Shown: positions 1 through 5,619 of the stretch, piece after piece | Position numbering within the stretch: the first letter of the stretch is position 1 | Layout: each line of letters starts with the position of its first letter | NCBI GenBank assembly: GCA_012511525.1 | Contig: JAAZFW010000017.1 | Coordinates: 1-7,509, forward strand | From: Clostridiaceae bacterium | GTDB lineage: Bacteria > Bacillota > Clostridia > Saccharofermentanales > UBA5734 | Reading direction: 5' to 3' | DNA: 7,509 nucleotides | Program-made: the position numbers and the translations under genes | Notes under the pieces: model-generated | What the model was told of the DNA's origin: nothing | What the model saw: the letters and a program-made list of their open reading frames with translations, nothing else | Databases searched by the model: none

Positions 1-149
1 CTGCGGTACTGCAGGGCATCCCAGGAAGGTTCCCAGTCACCGCTGAAGACAACTGGCCCGTAGGATCCGAGGTACTTCTGCCATGCCTTGGAAAAACCCT
101 CCGCATGGATCATGGCATCACCGAGTAAAAGAGCCTTAAGTTCACCCAT
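1..149 (-). CDS. N-terminal fragment, probable D-isomer 2-hydroxyacid dehydrogenase family oxidoreductase
   Basis: Only the first 49 codons are in the window; the gene runs off the low-coordinate end. The start ATG at 149 is well supported: GGAGGT (157-162 on the plus strand as ACCTCC) lies 7 bases upstream, and a strong promoter and an operator lie above that. The protein starts MGELKALLLGDAMIHAEGF and continues with K-A-W-Q-K-Y-L and a G-D-W-E-P-S-W-D-A-L-Q-Y-R stretch. From memory, this N-terminus resembles Bacillota NAD-dependent 2-hydroxyacid dehydrogenases annotated as phosphoglycerate dehydrogenase-like. That is a family impression only, because the Rossmann GxGxxG motif and the catalytic Arg/Glu/His all lie outside the window. 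It has its own promoter, separate from the RpiR-type gene upstream, and is the likeliest target of that regulator. Confidence 0.55.
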   Translation of the reverse strand, partial: MGELKALLLGDAMIHAEGFSKAWQKYLGSYGPVVFSGDWEPSWDALQYR

Positions 150-175
150 ATTCGTTACCTCCGTTTGCCGACTGA

Positions 176-229
176 TATCGTAGTGAAACTACGTTAACTA
201 CAACACCAGAATACGAAAACACTACGATA
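176..229. promoter_or_regulatory. Operator cluster (GTAGT/ACTAC palindrome plus flanking half-sites)
   Basis: A perfect palindrome, CGTAGT-gaa-ACTACG, occupies 179-193. Further ACTAC half-sites lie at 197-201 and 221-225. In addition, TATCGTAGTG (176-185) and CACTACGATA (220-229) form a perfect 10-base inverted repeat whose centres are 44 bases apart, close to four helical turns. The palindrome falls at about +8 to +22 of the predicted transcript and the outer half-site lies between the -35 and -10 boxes. That layout suits repression by direct blocking or looping. Known for the family: the RpiR-type regulator HexR binds TGTARTWWWAYTACA, which has the same GTART-N3-AYTAC core. Inference: the RpiR-type protein encoded at 340-1185 binds here. 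Confidence 0.7.
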
Positions 230-236
230 ATGTCAA
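208..236 (-). promoter_or_regulatory. Sigma-70/SigA-type promoter of the 149-1 gene
   Basis: On the minus strand a perfect -35 TTGACA (236-231) is followed by a 17-base spacer and a -10 TATTCT (213-208, 5 of 6 to TATAAT). The predicted transcription start is near 201, giving an untranslated leader of about 52 bases before the ATG at 149. The promoter is interleaved with the GTAGT/ACTAC half-sites, so it is probably strong but regulated. Confidence 0.8.
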
Positions 237-291
237 CAGGATTTGCAGCATGAGCTGCCAAATTTTTGGGGTGAAAATTGGGCAACATGAC

Positions 292-318
292 AAAAGCCGG
301 TGTACGCACCGGCTTTTT
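292..318 (-). terminator. Rho-independent terminator after the RpiR-type gene
   Basis: The arms AAAAGCCGGTG (292-302) and CACCGGCTTTT (307-317) pair perfectly around a 4-base loop. This lies about 20 bases beyond the RpiR-type stop codon. The minus-strand transcript would end in four U's after a GC-rich stem. The A/T flanks on both sides make it potentially bidirectional. It separates the regulator from the promoter at 208-236. Confidence 0.88.
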
Positions 319-339
319 CAACCATGATGGCAGCTAGGA

Positions 340-1185
340 TCAGGTTTTGTTGGTGGCGACGGCCAGCCGGGTCCGGTTGACGTTCTCTTTCATCCTGGGC
401 GTGGCGTGCAGCACGATCGCGACGTAGATCATGTCGATGATGGCAAATTGGATAATACGCGAGGTCAGGGAATCGGAGCGGAACTGCGTCTCGATCGAAG
501 AGCTGAGGATGGCGCAGTCTGCCGCCGCCACGACACTGGAATTCTTGTAGCTGCAGATCGCCGCGACAAAGCTGTTGTTCTGGTGTGCGTAGCGGATGCC
601 GTCCAGGATCTCGCGGCTTTCTCCGGAATGCGTGAAGGCAATCAGGAGACTCTTGGCGTCCAGGCCGGTGCAGATGATGTTGATCATGTGCGGGTCATGG
701 CAGAACGTGGCGTTGAGACCAAAGCGGAGCAGCTTGTGCTGGAGGTCGAAGGCCTGGGCCGCCGACGCGCCCATGCCGATGATGATGATCCGATTGGCCT
801 TGAGAATACGGTCGACCAGGCGCTCGACCTGGGCGGCGTCGATGACCGTCATGGCGTCCTGCAGGCTGCGGGCCGTCAAGGCCAGCACCTTGTCCCGGAT
901 GCTCTCCATGCTGTCGCCCGGCGTGATGTCCGGATAAAAGTTGTCGCTCTTGCCTGCCGCCAGTTCCTGGGCGATGTTGACCCGGAAGATCTGGTAGGAG
1001 TCGTAGCCGATCTTGCGCAGGAAGCGCATCACCGTCGGCTCGCTGACCGCGCAGGCGGCGGCGAAATCGGCCAGGGAGCTGATCATCACCTGGTCGGCCG
1101 AGGTGAAAACATAATCCGCCACGCGTTTTTGTGACGTGGACAGTGTGTTGTACTTGGTTCGGATCTGGGCGATGACATTGGACAT
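340..1185 (-). CDS. MurR/RpiR family transcriptional regulator (HTH plus SIS domain)
   Basis: A 281-residue DNA-binding regulator, normal length for the family. Residues about 1-75 form the RpiR-type helix-turn-helix domain, including SLADFAAACAVSEPTVMRFL and the following R-K-I-G-Y. Residues about 115-260 form a SIS (sugar isomerase) domain with IIIIGMGAS at 133-141, THSGES at 185-190 and the typical RSDSLTSRIIQFAIIDMIY segment near 236-254. SIS domains usually bind phosphosugars, so the effector is probably a sugar phosphate or related metabolite. The frame is open up to an ATG at 1230, but the start at 1185 is preferred: GGAGG (1191-1195) sits 5 bases upstream, the family alignment begins there, and the predicted transcription start (about 1236) would leave almost no leader for the ATG at 1230. 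It is monocistronic, with its own promoter and terminator. Family assignment is firm; target genes and ligand are inference. Confidence 0.95.
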   Translation of the reverse strand: MSNVIAQIRTKYNTLSTSQKRVADYVFTSADQVMISSLADFAAACAVSEPTVMRFLRKIGYDSYQIFRVNIAQELAAGKSDNFYPDITPGDSMESIRDKVLALTARSLQDAMTVIDAAQVERLVDRILKANRIIIIGMGASAAQAFDLQHKLLRFGLNATFCHDPHMINIICTGLDAKSLLIAFTHSGESREILDGIRYAHQNNSFVAAICSYKNSSVVAAADCAILSSSIETQFRSDSLTSRIIQFAIIDMIYVAIVLHATPRMKENVNRTRLAVATNKT

Positions 1186-1242
1186 GGCAACCTCCGGCGT
1201 CAGTTGTGCGGGCAGGGGATGGCGCTGCACGCCTATGGCTTT

Positions 1243-1271
1243 ATTCTATTGGAGTTTGCCTGGCGGTTCAA
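1243..1271 (-). promoter_or_regulatory. Sigma-70/SigA-type promoter of the RpiR-type regulator
   Basis: On the minus strand, -35 TTGAAC (1271-1266) and -10 TAGAAT (1248-1243) are separated by 17 bases. The predicted start near 1236 gives a leader of about 51 bases to the ATG at 1185. No GTAGT-N3-ACTAC palindrome is visible here, so autoregulation through the same site is not supported. Confidence 0.72.
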
Positions 1272-1285
1272 GCGCAAAAAAGCAC

Positions 1286-1325
1286 GAAAAAACGGCCTGT
1301 CCGACCGTGAGGATCGAACAGGTCG
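1286..1325 (-). terminator. Rho-independent terminator after the NCS2 permease gene
   Basis: In the minus-strand RNA, CGACCTGTTCGA (1325-1314) pairs with TCGGACAGGCCG (1304-1293) with one A-C mismatch and one G-U pair. The loop is nine bases, and six U's follow (1292-1287). It begins 22 bases after the permease stop codon and lies just above the regulator's promoter, so the two genes are mainly separate transcription units. Confidence 0.85.
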
Positions 1326-1347
1326 CGGTTCATGGTGTCAGGAATAA

Positions 1348-2799
1348 TCAGGCAGCGTCTGCCGGTGCGGCTTCTTCCTTTTTGCCGATGCCAAGCAGGA
1401 GGTTGAGCAGGATGCCGAAAATGGCGGCGCCGGCGATGCAGGGCACATCCATGCCGAAGAAGGGGATGTTCCCGCCGAAGGCGTACTGGCCGCCCAGGCC
1501 GATGATCATGATCGTCGAGATCACGGCGATGTTGCGGGCCGAGAACATGTCGACCTTCTTATCGATCATGATCGCAATGCCCTGGGCCGCGATGGCGCCG
1601 AAGAGGTAGACTTCCAGGCCGCCGATGACGGCGAGCGGGATGGCGTAGATGCCCTGGATCAGGGGGGTGAAGAATGAGATGACCATCGCGATGACCGCGG
1701 CGACCGCCAGGACCGGGATCGAGAAAACCTTGGTGATGGCCATCGTGCTGATGTTCTCGCCGTAGTTGGTGCCGGCCGGGCCGCCGACAAAACCGGAGAC
1801 CATGTCGCAGATACCGTCACCGATCAGGTTGCGGTCGAGGTACTGGGCCAGGTTGTACTTGCCGTTGGCGCCTTTCTTGCGGGCGAGGTTGTTGACATAG
1901 ATATCAAGCTGGTAGATGTGTGCGGTCGATTCCGGAATGGTCGCGATCGCGATCGGCATGATCGCCAGCATCGCTTCCAGCGAGTATTTCGGTAATGTGA
2001 AGGCCGGAACGGAAAGCGGGCCCAGCGACCAGAGTGACGACTCGATCGCTTCGGTCGGGATGGTGCGGAACAAGTTCATGTCCGCGCCGCCGAACGCGTA
2101 GATCAGGGCCGCGGTCACCGTACCGACGGCGGCGCCCAGCAGCAGGGGCAGCTGACCGAGAAAGCCTTTCAGGTAACGGGAGAAAAGGATGGTCGAGAGC
2201 AGCGTGGCCAGGGAAACGACCCAGACCCAGCCGGTGCCGGTGATGCCTTCGGCTCCGGTTTTCGGTGCGGCGTCGCCCAGGGCGTTGGCGGCCAGGGTCA
2301 GGCCGATCACCATGGCGATCGAACCGGTGATGCTGGCGGGGAGCACTTTTTCGATCGAGTGCTTGCCGAAATAGCGGATCAGAAGACCTGCGGCGATCGA
2401 AATGAAGCCGCTCATGATGATGCCGAACTGGGCGTAAGAGATCGCCTCCGCCGGCATGACCGAGGTCGCGCCGTCGAGCCAGCCATTCAGCTGTGTCAGG
2501 GCTTCGGGACTCAGCTTCTCCGTGATCGACTTGCTGGTCATCAGGCTGATCACAGCGGTCAAGTATGAGAAGCTTGAACCATAATACAGCGGAATTTTCT
2601 TGCCTGTTATGAGGATGAAGCACAGTGTTGCCAGGCCGCTGGCGAAGATGGTCGTCGAGACCTGAAAACCCGTGATCAGGGCGACTGCGACCGTGGCCGG
2701 GAACATGACGATAACTTGCTGCAGGGCATAGAAGAGCAGTTTCCAGATGGGTGGCCGCTCATCTGGCAAGTAGCCGATGTGCATGGTTTCTTTGCTCAT
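1348..2799 (-). CDS. NCS2 (SLC23) family nucleobase permease, uracil-permease-like
   Basis: A 483-residue polytopic inner-membrane protein, somewhat longer than E. coli UraA (429), expected to import a nucleobase with protons. Matches to UraA include GKKIPLYYGSSFSYL (66-80, UraA has the GSSFAF element), IATIPESTAH with E290 and H294 in the positions of UraA E241 and H245, and GGPAGTNYGENI with E348 in the position of UraA E290. Departures from the family include Q28 where the TM1 Gln-His motif has His, P34 for the Gly of MFGATV, and S351 for the Gly of the E-N-x-G signature. An extra loop of about 30 residues (about 88-118) is rich in polar residues. The C-terminus ends in a short A/E-rich tail. 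The start is supported by GGAAGGT (2807-2813) 7 bases upstream. It is transcribed alone behind a long leader and ends at a strong terminator. Family is firm; uracil as substrate is only a possibility. Confidence 0.93.
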   Translation of the reverse strand: MSKETMHIGYLPDERPPIWKLLFYALQQVIVMFPATVAVALITGFQVSTTIFASGLATLCFILITGKKIPLYYGSSFSYLTAVISLMTSKSITEKLSPEALTQLNGWLDGATSVMPAEAISYAQFGIIMSGFISIAAGLLIRYFGKHSIEKVLPASITGSIAMVIGLTLAANALGDAAPKTGAEGITGTGWVWVVSLATLLSTILFSRYLKGFLGQLPLLLGAAVGTVTAALIYAFGGADMNLFRTIPTEAIESSLWSLGPLSVPAFTLPKYSLEAMLAIMPIAIATIPESTAHIYQLDIYVNNLARKKGANGKYNLAQYLDRNLIGDGICDMVSGFVGGPAGTNYGENISTMAITKVFSIPVLAVAAVIAMVISFFTPLIQGIYAIPLAVIGGLEVYLFGAIAAQGIAIMIDKKVDMFSARNIAVISTIMIIGLGGQYAFGGNIPFFGMDVPCIAGAAIFGILLNLLLGIGKKEEAAPADAA

Positions 2800-2856
2800 G
2801 TGCGATACCTTCCTTTTCTCTAGATGATTCCGGTGCTCTATGCTCCATCCGCGCGT

Positions 2857-2881
2857 CCGGCCGGTTCGGGTTCCCGGCCAG
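2857..2881 (-). promoter_or_regulatory. GC-rich stem-loop in the NCS2 leader
   Basis: In the minus-strand RNA, CTGGCCGG (2881-2874) pairs with CCGGCCGG (2864-2857), eight pairs with one G-U, around a nine-base loop. It lies about 57 bases upstream of the permease start and has no U tail, so it is structural rather than a terminator. Its role is unknown. Confidence 0.4.
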
Positions 2882-2931
2882 GTGACGGGATGTGAACAAC
2901 CAGGTCAGGCGGGGGAGGCCCCCGGCAAAGG

Positions 2932-2958
2932 AAACGCCGCGACTACCGTGCGGCGTTT
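2932..2958 (-). terminator. GC-rich hairpin with weak U tract, possible second terminator in the NCS2 leader
   Basis: In the minus-strand RNA, AAACGCCGC (2958-2950) pairs perfectly with GCGGCGTTT (2940-2932) around a nine-base loop. It is followed by CCTTT and then a C/G-rich inverted repeat, CGGGGG-CCT-CCCCCG (2924-2910). The U tract is interrupted, so it may be only a weak terminator, a pause site or a leader structure. Confidence 0.45.
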
Positions 2959-3080
2959 GCTCATCGGACGATCGGGTTCAGCGGTCCGGACAGGGGCCGA
3001 AATAAAACCGGGGAGGTCTGTTCGATTGACTTGCTGCGTAACCATTTTCAGCATCGATATCCCCCCAGCTGCCTGACGGC

Positions 3081-3111
3081 AAAAAAAAATCTTGCAGGCC
3101 CAGCCAACAAG
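3081..3111 (-). terminator. U9 terminator, candidate attenuator of the NCS2 gene and end of the ABC operon
   Basis: In the minus-strand RNA, CTTGTTGGC (3111-3103) pairs with GCCTGCAAG (3099-3091) around a three-base TGG loop, with one mismatch and one G-U pair. This is followed by A and nine U's (3089-3081). It lies about 85-114 bases after the predicted start of the NCS2 transcript, the usual place for an attenuator. It is also the first good terminator after the ABC operon stop at 3275, so it may serve both purposes. Confidence 0.75.
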
Positions 3112-3170
3112 ATAATGTTCGAACAAGCGAACCCTTCCGGGCTAGCCTGATTGATGTGCGTCTTGTCGGC
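3103..3170 (-). promoter_or_regulatory. Candidate antiterminator structure in the NCS2 leader
   Basis: In the minus-strand RNA, GCCGACAAG (3170-3162) can pair along all nine bases, with one G-U, with CTTGTTGGC (3111-3103), which is the 5' arm of the U9 terminator. The two structures exclude each other. The 50 bases enclosed can fold into small hairpins, AGCCC-GGAA-GGGTT or GTTCG-N6-CGAAC. This terminator/antiterminator arrangement is typical of riboswitches and attenuators, but no known ligand-binding class is recognised. Confidence 0.45.
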
Positions 3171-3200
3171 ATCACGGTACCGCTCCTTAAAGCCAATTGC

Positions 3201-3229
3201 ACTGTAACACAACCGTGATCGTCTGTAAA
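3201..3229 (-). promoter_or_regulatory. Sigma-70/SigA-type promoter, probably for the NCS2 permease
   Basis: On the minus strand, -35 TTTACA (3229-3224, 5 of 6) and -10 TACAGT (3206-3201, 4 of 6) are 17 bases apart, with a predicted start near 3194. It lies 46 bases after the ABC operon stop codon. I saw no better promoter closer to the permease start. Confidence 0.55.
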
Positions 3230-3230
3230 G

Positions 3231-3251
3231 TGTGTTTGGGAAAAAAACACA
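3231..3251. promoter_or_regulatory. Perfect 7+7 inverted repeat abutting the -35 box
   Basis: TGTGTTT (3231-3237) and AAACACA (3245-3251) form a perfect inverted repeat with a seven-base spacer. It sits one base upstream of the NCS2 -35 element, a position used by activators and some repressors. It is not a terminator, because the A/T run is in the loop rather than after the stem. No known regulator is assigned. Confidence 0.4.
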
Positions 3252-3274
3252 TACCAGATGTAGTGGGTAAAAGG

Positions 3275-4408
3275 CTATCGCAGCTGCCGGGTGCGCCGCA
3301 GCTGCAGCTGGTAACCGCCAGACAGCAAAACCAGTGTCAGCCCGACCGGCACCCAGGCCGGCAGGACCGGATAGCCGCGCAGCGCCGCGAGGGTCCAGCC
3401 CTGGGGCAGATACTGGACCAGGCCCGTGATCATCTTTTCGGACATCTGGAAAAAGCAGCCGCTGGCCACCGAGAGCAGCAGCAGCACCGTCAGGCTTACG
3501 TAAAGCCGCAACTGCTCGTGGACCAGGACCGCGAGCTGGCCGATGCCGAGCATCAGGCCCAGGCAGATTGCCAGCAGATAGAGTTCGCGCAACCGTATCG
3601 GCGATCCCATCAGGGCCAGCATGGTCAGCGTGTAGAACAAAATTTGTAAGAGCCCGACCAGGTAGACGGATAGGACGGACAGGGCGTAATCGAGCATCAG
3701 CCCGTCTCGGGTCGCGGCAAGTCGGCGCCGGATCGCCTGCCCGGACAGCATCAGAGTGCCCAGAACGGCGTAAATGGACAGGAAGAAGACCTCCATCGCG
3801 TAATCGGACATCAAGTAGGAGAGGGCAGGCGGGTCGACGGGCGCACCCACGTAGACGACATCGAGACGGGCCTGGTCTTCGGCGAAAAGTCCGGCTAGCT
3901 GGTTAAATTGAGCTTCCAGGTCGTCCGGCACCGGCTGGCCCAGCGCGCGCAGCCGATCCTCGAGCTGCCCGATGAACAATCGCCGGCTGTGTTCCGGCAG
4001 TACCTCGGCGGCGATCGCTTCGCGAACCAGCGTCGTCACCAGGGACCCTTCACCGGCCTGGTAAGACAGCGTCCCGTCTTTAAGTTCGAGCAGGGAGGCC
4101 GCGTAGCCGGCGCGGATGGTCACGATGCCATCGACGTCCCGGCGCAGCAGCAGGCGATCGGCCTGGTCGGCGTCGACCGCCTCGATCTGCCAGCCCTGGC
4201 CGATCAGGCTGCTAAGGAGTGCGGCGCTCTCGGCCGTGTTGTCTTCGTCGACGAGAGCCAGGGTAACCTGCGGGCGGTCGTTGGCCAGGTTGGCCGAACC
4301 GGCGATCCAGCCCAGCAGGGGCGGCAGCACGAGCAGCATCAGGAGCAGGCCGCGCGCGGCCAGAAGATCCTTTAGCTTAAGCCGCAGCAGCCGGAACACG
4401 ACGCTCAT
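3275..4408 (-). CDS. ABC-2 type transporter permease subunit (second permease)
   Basis: A 377-residue membrane subunit of an ABC exporter. One membrane segment lies near residues 18-36, followed by a large extracytoplasmic domain (about 37-200) that opens with the typical ABC-2 ALVDEDNTAESAALLSSLI pattern. Five more membrane segments follow near 203-224, 243-265, 274-296, 300-320 and 350-366. The YLPQGWTLAALRG motif (333-345) before the last one matches the ABC-2 Leu-Pro-x-Trp region. The frame stays open far upstream, to 4873, but that part is the shadow of the first permease. The start at 4408 overlaps the preceding stop as ATGA, which indicates translational coupling. With the other permease it should form a heterodimeric pore driven by the ATPase at 5609-6262. 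The substrate is unknown; the one-ATPase, two-permease layout resembles LnrLMN-type drug or lipopeptide exporters, but no specific relationship can be claimed. Confidence 0.88.
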   Translation of the reverse strand: MSVVFRLLRLKLKDLLAARGLLLMLLVLPPLLGWIAGSANLANDRPQVTLALVDEDNTAESAALLSSLIGQGWQIEAVDADQADRLLLRRDVDGIVTIRAGYAASLLELKDGTLSYQAGEGSLVTTLVREAIAAEVLPEHSRRLFIGQLEDRLRALGQPVPDDLEAQFNQLAGLFAEDQARLDVVYVGAPVDPPALSYLMSDYAMEVFFLSIYAVLGTLMLSGQAIRRRLAATRDGLMLDYALSVLSVYLVGLLQILFYTLTMLALMGSPIRLRELYLLAICLGLMLGIGQLAVLVHEQLRLYVSLTVLLLLSVASGCFFQMSEKMITGLVQYLPQGWTLAALRGYPVLPAWVPVGLTLVLLSGGYQLQLRRTRQLR

Positions 4409-5619
4409 GACAGATCCCCAGGCCGGATCACCGCTTGCCGGCTGCGGTAGCTGGCATAGGCCGCCAGTGTGGCCGGTACGGCCATGGCGGCCGCCGCCCA
4501 AACGGCTTGCGGCTGGACGGCTTGCCCTTCCAGGGCACGGTACAGGGTGCGCGCGGCCCAATAGGCCGGTGTGATTTTGCCGGCCTCGCGTAGAATTTCG
4601 GGCAGGAGCGGCGCCGGGTAAATGCTGCCGCCAGCCAGCAGCATGGCCAGAATCGTCAGCCAGACGCCCAGGATGACCCCGTCGCCGGGGCGTGCCCAGT
4701 TGGCGACTGCCTGGCAGACCAGCGCGAAAATCCAGTAAAGGGCCAGAACTGTGACCGTGATCGTCAGGTGATCGGCGGCAGGGAAGGCGCGATATAGGCC
4801 GGATAGCAGCGGCAGGCAGCCGGCGGCCAGCCAGAACAGGCCGACCAGCTGGCGTGCGGCCAGCAGCTGCCACGGGCCTGCCCCGGCCAGAATCAGCCGG
4901 TCGCGGATCCCGGTGGTCCGCTCGTGCTGGATCTGGGTCACCAGCAGCAGGCAGGTTTGCAGGGCCAACAGGCAGACCAGGTTGCTGATCACGTGGTAGA
5001 CGGTGTTGAACTTGCCGCTTTCGTCGATCTCGACCACGGATCGACGTCCCAGAACCTGGAAGGCCACGTGGGATGCCGCCTGGTCCATCTGGCGGATGAA
5101 CGCGCCGGTCTCGTCGTAAAGCGGCCGCATCTGGCTGGCGAAGGCGAAATAGGAAGCCTGCATGCCCTCGATGCTGGCGGCGAGGTTGTCCAGCATGCGG
5201 ACAAACAGGGCTGCCTCGACGGGTTGGCGCGGGTTCAGATGGACGGTGATCGGCGGTCGGATTTCATTGCGCATGCTGATCTCGTAGAAGTCTTCTGGAA
5301 TCACCAGCACCAGCAGCGCCTCGTTTCGCTCCAGTCGGGCCAGCCCGTCCGCCAGCGGTTCCGTGAACACCTGCTCGACCAGGCTCATCCGGCCGAGCTG
5401 CTCGATCAGCTTGCGTGACAGCAGGGAGTCGTCCTGGTCGACCATCGACAAGGTGACCGGCGTGAAGATCGCGCTGCCGTCCGTCCCCAGGTAGGGCATG
5501 CTCCAAAAGATGAAACCGGACAAAAGCAGCATGACCACAAGGAAAATCAGCGATCGGAGACCCAGTCCGATCCGGGCGTGAAAGAGAACCAGCTTGAACA
5601 GCCTCAGCTTAACGGTCAT
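4405..5619 (-). CDS. ABC-2 type transporter permease subunit (first permease)
   Basis: A 404-residue membrane subunit of an ABC exporter. A basic N-terminus and one membrane segment (about 22-42) are followed by a large extracytoplasmic domain (about 43-205), which carries the VTLSMVDQDDSLLSRKLIEQL pattern common in ABC-2 permeases. Five more membrane segments follow near 206-230, 255-275, 285-305, 313-335 and 372-391. The cytoplasmic ERTTGIRDRLILAGAGPWQL (233-252) is the usual ABC-2 coupling region, and ITPAYWAARTLYRAL (349-363) matches the conserved region before the last segment. The start at 5619 (MTVKLRLFK) is chosen over the ATG at 5670 because it gives an 11-base overlap with the ATPase gene rather than a long one, removes a non-membrane-like N-terminus, and has a weak GAGG 9 bases upstream. 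It overlaps the second permease gene by 4 bases. Confidence 0.9.
   Translation of the reverse strand: MTVKLRLFKLVLFHARIGLGLRSLIFLVVMLLLSGFIFWSMPYLGTDGSAIFTPVTLSMVDQDDSLLSRKLIEQLGRMSLVEQVFTEPLADGLARLERNEALLVLVIPEDFYEISMRNEIRPPITVHLNPRQPVEAALFVRMLDNLAASIEGMQASYFAFASQMRPLYDETGAFIRQMDQAASHVAFQVLGRRSVVEIDESGKFNTVYHVISNLVCLLALQTCLLLVTQIQHERTTGIRDRLILAGAGPWQLLAARQLVGLFWLAAGCLPLLSGLYRAFPAADHLTITVTVLALYWIFALVCQAVANWARPGDGVILGVWLTILAMLLAGGSIYPAPLLPEILREAGKITPAYWAARTLYRALEGQAVQPQAVWAAAAMAVPATLAAYASYRSRQAVIRPGDLS

Larger units (their letters stand above)
2800..3194 (-). other. Long 5' leader / intergenic region of the NCS2 permease gene
   Basis: This stretch holds no convincing protein gene. If the promoter at 3201-3229 is the one used, the permease mRNA carries a leader of about 395 bases. 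From its 5' end it contains a possible leader ORF start (ATG at 3172, AAGGAG at 3188-3183), a segment able to pair with the terminator arm (3170-3162), a U9 terminator (3111-3081), a GC-rich 9-base-pair hairpin (2958-2932), a second GC-rich stem-loop (2881-2857) and the permease ribosome binding site. A short palindrome, TGTTCGAACA, lies at 3116-3125. I looked for purine, TPP, FMN, cobalamin, c-di-GMP, PyrR-loop and T-box signatures and found none that fits. Confidence 0.6.

Noticed and set aside
406..1134. Long plus-strand open frame (242 codons) opposite the RpiR-type gene
   Set aside because: It is antisense to a clear HTH-SIS protein, its translation is low-complexity (D, R, A, V, Q) and matches no family; it is a by-product of GC-rich codon use.
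1186..1230. Upstream start (ATG at 1230) for the RpiR-type regulator
   Set aside because: No ribosome binding site, only about 6 bases from the predicted transcription start, and the extra 15 residues are outside the family domain; the ATG at 1185 has GGAGG at ideal spacing.
3116..3125. TGTTCGAACA palindrome as a LexA-type SOS box
   Set aside because: The Bacillota SOS box needs CGAAC and GTTCG separated by four bases; here the halves are fused. The site is inside a predicted transcript and near no repair gene.
2905..3126. Minus-strand 73-codon frame between the NCS2 and ABC genes
   Set aside because: It begins at a TTG within the terminator region without a ribosome binding site, and its translation matches nothing known.
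3173..3188. T-box-like sequence AAGGAGCGGTACCGTG in the NCS2 leader
   Set aside because: It shares GGTACCG with the T-box core but lies at the very 5' end of the RNA, with no room for a specifier stem. The pairing that actually competes with the terminator uses a different segment.
4409..4873. Extended N-terminus of the second permease
   Set aside because: The extra 155 codons read the first permease gene in another frame and give a P/R/G-rich sequence; the ATGA overlap at 4405-4408 is the natural start.
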